From the NCBI GenBank assembly GCA_033980235.1, contig CM067064.1, forward strand, positions 30,698,170 through 30,762,169: a stretch of 64,000 nt of DNA. Direction: 5' to 3'. The stretch comes from Diadema setosum (Eukaryota; Echinodermata; Echinoidea; Diadematoida; Diadematidae). Position 1 is the stretch's first letter. Every line of letters starts with the position of its first letter. A program made the translations under genes and the position numbers. Below are positions 23,355-35,863 of this stretch, one piece after another. The notes under the pieces are model-generated. The model made no database searches. It saw only the letters and a program-made list of their open reading frames with translations, and had not been told where the DNA came from.

Positions 23355-23427
23355 GCGGGAAATTTGTCCATCACACAACGTAATTTGTTTTTCTGCGGGA
23401 ACTGTCTGCTTCAAAATTGGCGGGAAA
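23355..23427 (+). promoter_or_regulatory. Cluster of three E2F-type words
   Basis: GCGGGAAA at 23355-23362, GCGGGAA at 23395-23401 and GGCGGGAAA at 23419-23427 are all in the same orientation within 73 bp. The last, in the context AATTGGCGGGAAATG, is close to the ideal E2F site. They lie 2.7 kb past the LIG1 stop codon. They may mark a promoter for an unrecognised + strand transcript or a shared cell-cycle enhancer. Confidence 0.4.
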
Positions 23428-23839
23428 TGAAACTACACGCGCCGGTTTGTGTGGGACGAGATCGTAGTTACAGTAATCTTATCTAACTTGTCCTCCAGAC
23501 ACTTACTCTTTTCAACTCATTACAAGAATCACGAAGCAAAGTTTCGGGAGTAGCTAAATGTATCCTACAGCCAACTGACAAATCCACTTGTATCATCAAA
23601 GTCAACTTGCTATATATGGTTCCGATGGGTGCCTTATACTCCACATTTTACGATCTCATCAAATAAGAAAGACTGAAGTCTAGAGTATTTACGTCGATGT
23701 AGGGCAATTTGTTAATCAGTTGCAATGAAAACATCTCTACGGAAGAATTTCATGAATTTGAATAAGTCATAGAGTAGTAGACCTATATTCACCGCACGAA
23801 TGGTACTGGACCCCTTACGGAGATACGGTTAACATCTCG

Positions 23840-24000
23840 TTATTCCGAAGGTTCGTTATTCCGAAGGCTCTTCAGTCCGAAGATTCGTTATTCCGAATTT
23901 CATTTTCGGATTAACAAATCTTCGGAATAATGCCACAAATGTTCGGATTAACGAACCCCTTTTTCATTTTCGGATTAACGAACCTTCGGAATAACGAACA
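23840..24000. repeat. Palindromic repeat of CGTTATTCCGAA words
   Basis: The words CGTTATTCCGAAG and CGGATTAACGAA occur several times in direct and inverted orientation, separated by TTCATTTT. This looks like a foldback minisatellite or the end of a larger DNA element. Confidence 0.65.
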
Positions 24001-25044
24001 GCACCCGGAGATGGTTACAGGCGTGCCCAGCTTTGTGGCTTATGTAATCCAACTGGACAACGAAGATTCAAATGTGTACTTCTTGGCAGCAGAGTCTTCA
24101 TTTTACAAACTTTTTGGCGAGGGGAAAAGACGCAAAATTCTTGGCATTTTCATGCAAGTCATCTATGCGGAATGTGCAAGAATGAGGTTTTGTGGTTACA
24201 CTGTACAAGAACTTTCAAAATTGGCCGTGGCAAGGTCGGGATTAATCAGTTAATTCAATCATCGTGACCGAGGAAGCAGTGCGCTGGTACTATGGCTTGA
24301 TATGATGCGCGGTTATCAAAATAACTTGACCTTTTCACGTTGGCGGACGAGGTTTCCGCGATGAAAAATATCCGCTAACGAGGTAATTATCAAACCCCGT
24401 CGTACGCGTGCGCGGAGACCAATTCACAAAAGTTGTTCTCAGAATTACATCGGTAACTAGAGTGAACTCGCAGAGGGAATTCCCACGTGTTACTATGGGA
24501 CGGTGACAAACATCTTAAAGTTGTTGTCCCCCCCCCCCCCCCCCCCCCCCCGCTCCACTCCCCTCTGCTGTTCTTTCGCACTTTCCCTCATAGCATGCCA
24601 CGCAAGCGGCGGTTATGGGCAAACCTTGTTATATTTAGTCCAGTCGTTCCGGTGGGCCCGTGAGTTGTAAGCGAGATTGGAGTGAACCAAAAATCGATGT
24701 TTCCTTGTTGATCTGCTGTGGGAAATCAGGAACATCCTCAATAAAATGGAACGCTTATGGGTTTTTTGTTTGTTTCTTTTGCCCGAACAGTAAGTGCTCA
24801 GCCCTGACTATTTTAAGGACAAGCATGGACAATGGACAAAAGATGAAAATGAAACAATAACATAACACAAAGACTGTCAAAAATAAATTTCAGAAGGAGT
24901 AATTTTAACATCTTGTGATACTGACAGGTTGGGCATATAAAAATGTTTGAAGGAAAATTCGCGCCCACGTAAAATTCATATTTCGTGAACGTAAAAAAGA
25001 GAGAGGGGGAGGGTAAGGGGATAAAAAACAGTCGACAATAAACT

Positions 25045-25047
<3 letters not shown>
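24001..25047. other. Intergenic stretch with one unrecognised small open frame
   Basis: An 80-codon open frame (24011-24253, +) has balanced composition but matches no family I know, and no supporting splice context is clear. A poly-C run of about 22 lies near 24530-24551. No other feature is seen. Confidence 0.4.

Positions 25048-25082
<35 letters not shown>
25048..25082 (+). repeat. (TG)n microsatellite
   Basis: Near-perfect TG dinucleotide tract of about 17 units. Confidence 0.95.
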
Positions 25083-25084
<2 letters not shown>

Positions 25085-25089
25085 ACGTG

Positions 25090-25745
25090 CATATCAATTA
25101 ATGATGTTTAATCTCGACACCATTTTATGACTCCCACACACAATGTCGTAGGCCTAAGCGTAATTACTCATCTTTTTTTCTCATGAAATCTATCTGATCT
25201 AGTGCTTAAACATCACTATTTTAGTTTCTTTGAGTGAAATTTCCCTGTAAAGGGGAATGGAATCCAATATTCATATCGATTGAGTGAATGCAGCAATATT
25301 TATTGAACACGTCAGCAAATTTTCAGGAAAATTCGTTGAAAAGTTATGAATTTTTGAAATTTTGAAATATTTGTGTTCGATTTTGTTCCCTTTAAATCAC
25401 TTTCCACGTAATAAATAGGCCCTTACATTACAAAGTGTTGTAGTCTTCTCATCTGTCGATGGCAGCAGCAAAACTTTGAAATTTCATAACTTTTTAACGA
25501 ATTTTCCTGAAAATTTGCTGACGTGTTCAATTAATATTGCTGCATTCACTCAATCCACGTGTATATTGGATTCCTTTCACTCGAAAAAAAAAAAACCTTA
25601 TAAAATATTGATGTTTAAGCACTAGATCAGACAGATTTGTGTGAAGAAAAAAAAAGATGAGTAATTATTCTTACGACATTGTGTGTGAGTCATAATAAAG
25701 AGATCCGAATTGTCTCAATTCCTTAATTTTTCATTGATGTGCTCT
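25090..25745. mobile_element. Long inverted-repeat MITE, arms about 230 bp
   Basis: The left arm (about 25090-25355) and right arm (about 25480-25745) are inverted copies. Shared words include ATGACTC.CACACACAATGT, AATTACTCATCTTTTTTT and TGACGTGTTCAAT-type text (AACACGTCAGCAAATTTTC inverted). The spacer is about 125 bp. Outer ends are diverged, so the borders are approximate. Confidence 0.7.
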
Positions 25746-25915
25746 ACGAATATTGCAGTTTTGCCTCATTATTCACACCCATATTTGGGTTTCATTCTCC
25801 TTTAAATCACTAGATGCGTAGCTGATTTTGAACATAATCTAACCAAAATGAATGCATATAATATTATGCATCATGCAGAAAACTTTCATCAGTTGGGGGA
25901 GATAGTACAATAGAA

Positions 25916-26040
25916 GATTCAGACTTCTACCAACCTTTAGTGATTTTGCTGACTAACTTTCATCCACTCCTGAAGAAGTCCTCAAGAGTGAATGAAAGCT
26001 TGCCAGAAAATCACTTAAGGTTGGCTGACGCCTGAATCTC
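25916..26040. repeat. 125-bp imperfect hairpin
   Basis: Nested inverted pairs GATTCAG/CTGAATC, CAACCTT/AAGGTTG, AGTGATTTT/AAAATCACT and CTTTCAT.CACTC/GAGTG.ATGAAAG close onto a short loop around CTGAAGAAGTCCTCAA. It is likely a mini foldback element; a small-RNA precursor is possible but unproven. Confidence 0.6.
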
Positions 26041-28157
<2,117 letters not shown>

Positions 28158-28739
28158 GGTGTTTATCAAATTTCCTGATCTCTTATATTACCCGACGACT
28201 GATGCCAGAATTTAGATCAAAGTTCAGTTCATTACGAAATATCGCTTGACATTTACGATGATGCTATATACAGATACTTGATGCCTGTTTTTTAGGTATG
28301 TGGATTGTGATATGTAATTAATTAATCAATTATAAAGCTATCAAACAGACATTATACATTAAAATGTCTTTCTCACTATATTCTCACTTATCATAATTAT
28401 GTTATAGATAGATACATAATGAGATGAATGTAGATACATATAACTCAAAGGTCTGTAGAATATTAAGAAGGGAAACTGCCCCGATGGATCCTCGATGGCT
28501 AAAGGTTTGTTACAAAATTTGTCAAGACACGAGCGTAATATATTTTATTCCTGCCAGATACTGTGTGTTCATTTCCAATTTCCAAGGCTGTTATAAAGAA
28601 TCATCCATTGTGAAATATGCGTTTGCATGATTATGCATGTGTATATAAAATGTATGCTGACGATGATAATAATAATAACAACAAAAATAATAATCATCAT
28701 AATCACAATCATAATTGAAAGCTGTTAAATAATGATTGA

Positions 28740-29105
28740 TTACCAGTATCCACAAACCCCTTCAAAAAAGCTCTGAAAACGTATCTATTCTAAATTCAAT
28801 CTTATACCTGCACGGGTATATGTAATGTGTATGTGTATGCATATGTATAGATGAGTAAATGATTTGTGTACATGCCTTTTTTTACTTATTGTCCGCAGTT
28901 TAAATGATGGATCTATATATAACGTTGATCAGAATGGTTGGTTGTTTTGTTGTTTTGTTGTTGTTTTTGTTTTTTTTTTTGGGGGGGGGGGAGTGAGTTC
29001 AATATTCCATTCTTCTGTTAAATAATTTTTGTTTTATTTTTGTAATTTTGTAAGCACTCTGAGCCCCGTGGGAAGAGCGTATCAAGCTTTAATTTAATAT
29101 TACTT
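28740..29105 (+). mobile_element. Candidate degenerate LINE 3' end
   Basis: The end reads TTGTAAGCACTCTGAGCCC...GGGAAGAGCGTATCAAG followed by AT-rich short repeats. This is the style of 3' tails of CR1/L2-type LINEs (counterpart 'aagcgc...gcgctatataaat'). No reverse transcriptase frame is left. Family assignment is tentative. Confidence 0.35.
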
Positions 29106-29697
29106 ATTGTATATAATAATGATAATAATGACAAAGGCAACAGCGAAATTTAAGAGACCATGGATCCCTACACTCACTTCCGTATATGACATGTTCAAAT
29201 TCACTCCTGCCTCCGAAGACAGGTTTCCCGCTAATCTTTCTCTTTTCAGCTTTTATTATCCTATCTTGATCTTTGGCCATGGGAGCTTGACTTGTACTGT
29301 CTGAGCTAATAATATCACTTAATTTTCTATTTCGGGATCACGCATCCGGGGTGCTTGTCAGTCAACAAAAGGGAGAAAATGATTAAAGTACCCCTATTCT
29401 GACATTTAGAGGGTGGATGTTTTTCCGCTCGCCTTTCGAGCCTATACACGTATCGGTGAAAAGGATTCGGTGTTTGTGCGTAGAGTCAACCTTGCATGGT
29501 TTTACATCACCAACATCATTTTGCCAGTCCACCTTATTCGCGCTGCACTGGAGCCCCGCGACGCTGCACTCTTTTCACCTCTCATTCGCCTTCTCTTCTC
29601 CTCTCTTCCTTTTTTTCACTCACTCGCTCTCCCTCTCCATCTCACACAATGCGAGCTTTCTCACTGAAGGCTGAACCGTACCAGGGTTTGTTGGGCG

Positions 29698-29810
29698 CCG
29701 TGACGTAAAATGACGTAACAACCAACTAATGAATATTTCGCTACTTAACGTGATCCCTTGTCGTCCGCACGGACGCTTTTTCCGCGTGTATGACGCGCAA
29801 TGACGTAGTT
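29698..29810. promoter_or_regulatory. Cluster of four CRE-like TGACG sites in two 10-bp tandem pairs
   Basis: TGACGTAA at 29701 and 29711, TGACGCGC at 29791 and TGACGTAG at 29801. Each pair is spaced exactly 10 bp, one helical turn. It sits in a CpG-bearing region (about 29410-30300) without a recognised gene, which suggests an ATF/CREB-type enhancer or promoter. Confidence 0.4.
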
Positions 29811-30569
29811 TGCGCTAAACCCACACTCCTTGCTCTTCGCCGGCGACCTTTCCGCTCTATTTTTGAAACACTGCTCTTATGTTCTTCCCAGACTCTCTTG
29901 TCGATGTTTCCGAGCGAGAAAATGCCCCTGAACGTCATGGCTTCCGCTTGCCCGTTTCTGTCACCCACTCTCGCAGTTTGAATATCCTCTCCATGTAGGT
30001 AAACAACCGGCAATAAAGCGTCTAGCATGAGAAAAGAAACAAAAAACAAAATGCACTCTTTCGGATGTGTCTGATGCAAGAACCGTGGTGAATTGGTACT
30101 CGTAAAGTGTTCCTCTCATGTAATGCCTCATTAGCGCATTTAGGATCCAGCTCTGTCTCACTATGCAGCAATGCAAGACAAGACGTTGCGAACCGCGATG
30201 CTGGTAACGGTTTTACGACCGTCTGCAAGAGTTTATGTAATGTATTGGATTCAATGATTATTTTGGCTCGTCATACATACCAACCGGTCTCCACACGAAT
30301 TAAGTTTTTAATATCAAGCATGTACATGATAAACAATCTACCATGCGTTTCATCGTTGTGCCGTTCTTCGGCATTCCCTCTCATCATTGCCACAGTCAAC
30401 ATTGATTAAGTAATACACATCTAGAAGCCCTGCGTATTCGTAACACTCAATGTCAATTTCTGTCGCCTCCTGGTGTCTCTATGATTCAACGGGTTTCCTT
30501 GTTTTAGAATATTGAAGAAGGGGCAATAATGAATCAATCAAGTAATTAATCAACCAAGCAATCTATTCA

Positions 30570-31060
30570 TTTAATTGATTTAATCCGCTTTATTTTCACA
30601 GGGTAGCCATTTCAGCAAGGGAATTGATTTACAGAGGGGCCCTGCATAAGAACCATACAGAATACATAAAAAGTTTCATACCAAAATATTGTTAAAGTAA
30701 TAATACATAATTAGAAACTGAATACGGATCAAGAGCGAGATGAAAAGGGGTAATAAAAAGATTGACATCTGACCAAAAGTCATAATTATACATAATTAAG
30801 GATCAGAATTTTTAAGAAGTGAGTATGTGGTTGGAGAACACATAATTACAAAATACATATATACTGTAATCAAATAAGTAAGTGATTATAACCGATCAAT
30901 GGAGGAAATAAGTTGCGTTTCATCTTAAATAAAGATGATACTACAGTTCTAAAAGCTAAGTGGGATATCATTCCATAAAGTTAAATCATCGTACTGGATA
31001 ATATTTTTTATATACTCAGTTCTGGGTTTCGGGACATAAAAATAAGTCAATCGATAAATT
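30570..31060 (-). mobile_element. Candidate degenerate retroelement fragment
   Basis: AT-rich non-coding stretch. The flanks carry short tandem TTAAT/ATCAATCA words (30525-30590 and 31040-31095), as seen at LINE 3' tails in reverse orientation. No coding frame remains; low confidence. Confidence 0.25.
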
Positions 31061-31164
31061 GATCAATTAATCAATCAATCAATCAATTGATCAATAACAT
31101 ATTTATTGTTTAATGCTAGTCATGACTTGATTAACGAAGACAGTTGCTCCATCCCCATTCCAGA

Positions 31165-31412
31165 TTTCCAGAGTACGCTCAGAGAAAAATATGGGTTCAA
31201 CTTTGCACCTTTACCGGTGTCACACTGGAGGCACCTTAAAAGGTACAACTTTGCACCTTTCAGACCATAGAGGTGCAAATTTGCACCTTTGAAGGTGCTC
31301 CCATTATGACACTGGTTTGAAAGGTGAAAAGTTGCACCCGTAAAGATGCTTCCCAGTATGACACTGGTAAAGGTTTAAATTTGAACCTGTTTATCTTTGA
31401 GTATGAGTCTTT
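31165..31412. mobile_element. MITE with repeated TTGCACCTTT words
   Basis: Terminal inverted similarity GGTTCAACTTTGCACCTTTACC (left, split here for the eye into GGTTCAACTTT and GCACCTTTACC) against the right-end inverse GGTTCAAATTTAAACC. The interior holds more copies of GCACCTTT in both orientations and two copies of AGTGTGACACTGG-like text (TATGACACTGGT). Foldback element of about 250 bp. Confidence 0.6.
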
Positions 31413-31867
31413 TGTCTAGACAAAAGATCTACTGCCACTATCACACACTTTCGGAAATGAATAGAAATGAGACATCACGTTGTCGTAACAACAATATTCC
31501 TGAGTTTATATAAGGAAACAGTATCAAAGCGGTCCAGTGCTCTTAGTAATCTGACTATTATACACGCTACCAGTGGAAGTGCTAGCATTCTCAGTAAGAC
31601 CGAGTGCCGGGGCTGTCGCGATCCGTATTTCGAGGAGAGAAAAAAAAAAGAAGCAAATCAAGGGTTTGAATATTTTTGTTGTTGTTGTTTTATTTTATTT
31701 TATGGCGCTTTGATTCGAAGTAGATGTTGAATACCCAAAGATACCTTTGCTATTGTTGGTAAAAGCCACTATGATATCGTTGTTTAAAAAGAAATTCAAT
31801 TTCACTTACGGAGTCATAACATTATCAACCACTAAAAAATGCTTTCTCCAGCCCATAAACTCGGTCT

Positions 31868-32215
31868 AGGTGGGGTGCACCCACGAGTCATACAGCCTAC
31901 GAGTCATACACCACACGAGTTATACAACTCACGAGTCATACAGCCCATGAGTTCGACCCTAAGAAAACAAGCCCCACGAATTTGACACATTGAGCTCCGT
32001 GGTGTAATGCCGAACTCGTGGGCTGTTGTTTGTTTGTTTGTTTGTTGGTTGGTTGGTTTTTTTTTTGTTGTTTTTTTTTTTTTTTGTTTTTTTAGCTAAT
32101 AGTGTCGAACTCAGGGCTATATGACTGGTGGGCTGTATGACTCAAAGACCTTTTTTTTTTTTTTTTTTCTCAGTGCCGAACTCTTGGGCTGTATGTCTCG
32201 CGGGTGCCAGTCTCG
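31868..32215. repeat. Palindromic minisatellite of ACGAGTCATACAGCC units
   Basis: At least four direct copies of ACGAGTCATACA run 31880-31955. They are followed, after T-rich and TTTG-rich spacers, by inverted copies reading GCCGAACTCGTGGGCTGT and GGGCTGTATGACTC up to 32210. Foldback repeat with no coding potential. Confidence 0.7.
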
Positions 32216-32854
32216 TGGGATGATCCCGTTTTTATCTGCACGAACATAATGATGATATAATATACCCAAATAATGCCGGAATATGCAGAAAGCCACGGGA
32301 ATCAATAGGGTTCGCGATATTAAATCTAGTGCATCAATATTCCTGTACATAATTTGCAAATCTAGCCCTTCCGTTGTACGCTCAATGAAAAACAAGTGCG
32401 CTTCCGTCAAAGTAAACAGCGACAATGATAAAAAACAACTCATTTCACTAAGAAAAAGAGGCGATTAAAGCAACAACAACAACGACATAAATTGATCATC
32501 CGGCTTTCTTCGCAAAAAAAAAAAAATACCCTTTTCTATTACCTTCCTATTGTGCTTCACCTCATGGCACCCGCAACAGTTTGACACTCGATGCCTGGGG
32601 GAGAAAAAAAAAGGATAAAAAAAAACACTAACCCGATAATTCTTTCTTCTGTCACCGCAAACGATTACCTCGAAATTCATGTCGCATGCAAGGAACGTGA
32701 ACGTTGGGGCTTTCCCTGTCGTCTAAGATGTCTTATGGTTTTTATGAGGCCAAATTATCTTTCCCAATCTGCACGAGTGAACGTGCATTTAGGAAAAGGA
32801 TCAACACATACACACACACATACACACCCACAGAGAGTGAGTGAGTGTTTATGT
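32216..32854. other. Intergenic, no gene seen
   Basis: Unique-looking AT-rich sequence without recognisable gene or repeat. Confidence 0.5.
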
Positions 32855-32858
32855 ATGT

Positions 32859-32908
<50 letters not shown>

Positions 32909-32928
32909 GTGTGTGTGTGTTTGTGTAT
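32855..32928 (+). repeat. (TG)n microsatellite
   Basis: TG tract with one CG interruption, followed by a GA-rich tail to about 32960. Confidence 0.95.
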
Positions 32929-33429
32929 GTGGGAGAGAGAGAGTGAGTGGAGAGAGAGAAGCGTTTGTGGCGCGCATAATTATCATTCGACATGTTAGAA
33001 TCTTTTCCTCTCCTAGTCTTTCTTCCCCTACAACATGAATAAATCCGTTTGCACCCAAAGGAAAGCACACTCCAGAGATTGATGTATAAAGGAATTTCTC
33101 TAATGTAAATTGTGAATGAAATGGGCTTCCCTTCCCGACCCCCCCCCCCCCAAACCTCCGCTTGGCAAGCGAACGATTCTTCGCGCCAAGTACACAGAAC
33201 TTTTTTTTTTTCCGTGTCATCGTCGAGATAACTTCTGCATACTCGCACGGCAAGTGCTTCTATGACGATCGACACTTAAAGGTACATCCACGAGGCCTTC
33301 CTGCTATTAGCAATGGCGGACAAACCTCGTTATATATAAGACGATATTCATATTCAAATGCTTTTATGTTCTATCTTGGCAATAGTGATCCATTCTGCTC
33401 ATGGTATCCGAGTTTCTTGTGTTTTTTAC

Positions 33430-33560
33430 ACAACGCACACACAGACACACACACACACACGCACACACATAAACACACACACCATTGCATCGACACATGA
33501 ACATAAAATATGTGTTTGTGTGTCTGACACACGCACACACACAAACACACACATAAACAC
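33430..33560 (+). repeat. Interrupted (CA)n microsatellite
   Basis: Two CA-rich blocks around a short unique segment with an inverted TG block (33510-33525). Confidence 0.85.
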
Positions 33561-33599
33561 ACTACGGCACGATTTTGTAGGTACGCGCGAGGTTTATGC

Positions 33600-34385
33600 C
33601 TACAGTGCTTTGTAACTAATACGTAATTCAATCTCTTAGTGCAATATCAAGACATGGTGATTTTCAAATCCTCAATATAAGCCTATTATCAAAAGCCATC
33701 GTCAATTTAAAACTTAAACTAAAACTATAGGTGTTGGCGTCCTTGTTTTTTTTTTCCTTCTCTAACGTGTATTATATGGTAAAAAAAATATGCATATATA
33801 GATATATATAGTTGATTCTTATGCCTCTTTTTATACATTTAAAACATTCATGCCTTCACGAATACTTGATGGATAATAGTTATGCGGGAATGAATAAAGA
33901 GTAATTTTATTCACATGTTAAGTATACATTGAAAGCCTACCACTGTAATTGTATTAGTTTTGAATACTGCGTATTATGTTAACTAAAAAATACCCTTTAT
34001 GATTTTTTTTTTCATTCAAATATTATATATATACCGCCGTTATAATGTCATTAACTTATACTTACCCCTAGAATAATGTGAACAGAAAAGCATAAAGCGA
34101 AACCTACAAAATAAATACATGATAGGACCCGTGACGGTAATGTGTCTGTTGTTGGTAGCATGCTGGGCAAGATCTGTGGCCCTTAAAATGCATTTATTTG
34201 GAATTATTCCGAAAGTGGTCCAATACTCTGAGAGTTCTACATGCTGATTTTAGTTGGAAATGCTATTTTCATTTTCTTCTACAAAACATAATATAAACAT
34301 AAGATGAGAATATAATACGCCTTTTCATCAAGAACTTTTTTTTTTCTTTCAGCCATTGCCCTAAAATAAAGTCGAGCTGTAATAC
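33600..34385. other. Intergenic, no gene seen
   Basis: AT-rich sequence with small TA runs near 33787-33810. Nothing recognised. Confidence 0.5.
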
Positions 34386-34387
34386 AA

Positions 34388-34560
34388 TGTGTGGACTTTG
34401 GTCGAGTGGTCACGGTTCTGGACCTATTAAACACGAGATTCTGGGTTCGAATAACGCCTACTGTTTTGTGAAATCCGTGGACTCTCAGCCATGAGTATAG
34501 ATAGGCACCAGGTTGTGCTGGGATAATACAAGTAATAAGATGGTCTTCTATAAAAGAACA
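34388..34560 (+). repeat. tRNA-derived SINE-like sequence
   Basis: A-box TGGTCGAGTGGTCACGG and B-box GGGTTCGAATAACG lie at tRNA spacing, followed by a non-tRNA body with the ...GTGGACTCTCAGCCATGAGTA... text. No cloverleaf acceptor stem closes, so it is a SINE, not a tRNA gene. Confidence 0.55.
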
Positions 34561-35385
34561 TTGTTTACGACATATTGGCTACACCGTGCACAGTCCAAGG
34601 ACCATATTGATACAGCATCATAATCATACATGAACATTTTAATGAAGTAAAAGTTAATGCTCTCTTAGGTCAGGCATGGTATTTGTAAACGAGTGTATTG
34701 ATTTCATGATCTTTTCAATTTCCGTAAAAGCTTATAGTACGCATAAAGGTGCATACTTAAATAACGTGCAAACCAGCCGACTCTGCAGACATTTGTTGAT
34801 AAATTCTTGAGTAATGTAGTTGGAAAAGTCTACAGAACAACACCTGGTGATTGGATTCCTTGTCCTTCTTTAAAAGTTTATGAACACCTTCTATGATACA
34901 TTGAAAGTTTAGCAAATGAAAAACAACTGTTAATCCTACATTCTTTGAAAAACAGGACTACTTTATAGTTTACCATGTCTAGAGGCGTGAGAGACGTAAG
35001 CGCGCAGAAACATCTCTTTTTCTCTTTTTTATTTTTCCACCGTTGACGCGTGACGTAAACAGTCACGCAGCCATAAGATATTTCGTCAGCATACCTGTTT
35101 TTCCATTTGCTTTCGAAGGACACTGGATTAAGGGAACTTCGGAAACTGTCACGCTATGACAGAGATGTGACAACCACATTTACGGGTCATGTCAGTTTGG
35201 ACACTTGGGTGACATAAATGGTATTATCCGAGAAATCCTTCTTTTTATTGCTCCCAGTCTTGTAAAAAAATTGAAGAGGGCGGCTTCCTCCGAAAGACGC
35301 AATCTCTGGATCTCCTCGTCTTGATCCGAAACGATTATTCGAATTCAGAAGCTCTTTTCGGGATATCAAAGGTGAGTACTGCTCT
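34561..35385. other. Intergenic, no gene seen
   Basis: No recognisable gene. A TGACGCGTGACGTAAACAGTCACG stretch (split: TGACGCGTGACG, TAAACAGTCACG) near 35044-35068 carries CRE-like half-sites. Confidence 0.45.
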
Positions 35386-35390
35386 TATTG

Positions 35391-35471
35391 CTTTGTATGC
35401 CTGAATGCCGATCGGTGCTTAAAACCCCATAGTGTTGTACACACCGTCTAAGGTCTGTGGCATGAAAAAGG
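35391..35471. mobile_element. TTAA-family MITE, copy 3 (degraded)
   Basis: Shares AAAACCCC.TAG.GTTGTACACAC with the 86-bp element at 38156-38241, in the same orientation. The right flank TTAA (35472-35475) is intact; the left flank is mutated. Confidence 0.55.
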
Positions 35472-35526
35472 TTAACCGTCAGTTAGAAAGCACAAACACA
35501 CACACACACACACACATACACGTCTT

Positions 35527-35811
35527 TGGTGGAAACCGAGGACCTGTTTTACCCACAAGAATTTTACCACATAACCGAGGACCTGTGTGTAAGTAGGAAT
35601 CTTGTCAACCGAGGACTCATTCGTATAATAAAATTGCCATCCAACCGAGGACTTATTACAAAAATGCTAATCGAGGACCTATATACAAACATGTACCTCT
35701 GCATGAAAAAGCAGACCGTTTGGAATGGTCTGCGAACCGAGGACGTCCTCGGTCCTCTGTGTGTCCTCAGTTTAAATGTAAAGTTCGTGTGTGTGTCCTC
35801 GTTTTCCACCA
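35527..35811. mobile_element. MITE with terminal TGGTGGAAA and internal CCGAGGAC repeats
   Basis: The terminal inverted repeat TGGTGGAAACCGAGGAC matches the inverted right end at 16 of 17 positions. Between the ends the word CCGAGGAC recurs at 35536, 35575, 35609, 35645, 35671 (TCGAGGAC) and 35737. The last meets its inverse to form GAGGACGTCCTC. No coding capacity. Confidence 0.7.
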
Positions 35812-35820
35812 TGGGTAAAT

Positions 35821-35824
35821 GCAC

Positions 35825-35862
<38 letters not shown>
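35821..35862 (+). repeat. (CA)n microsatellite
   Basis: CA tract directly beside the right end of the CCGAGGAC-repeat element. Confidence 0.95.

Positions 35863-35863
<1 letters not shown>

Noticed and set aside
32742..33275. 177-codon - strand open frame
   Set aside because: Contains the TG/CA tract as a Thr-His run; the rest has no similarity to known families.
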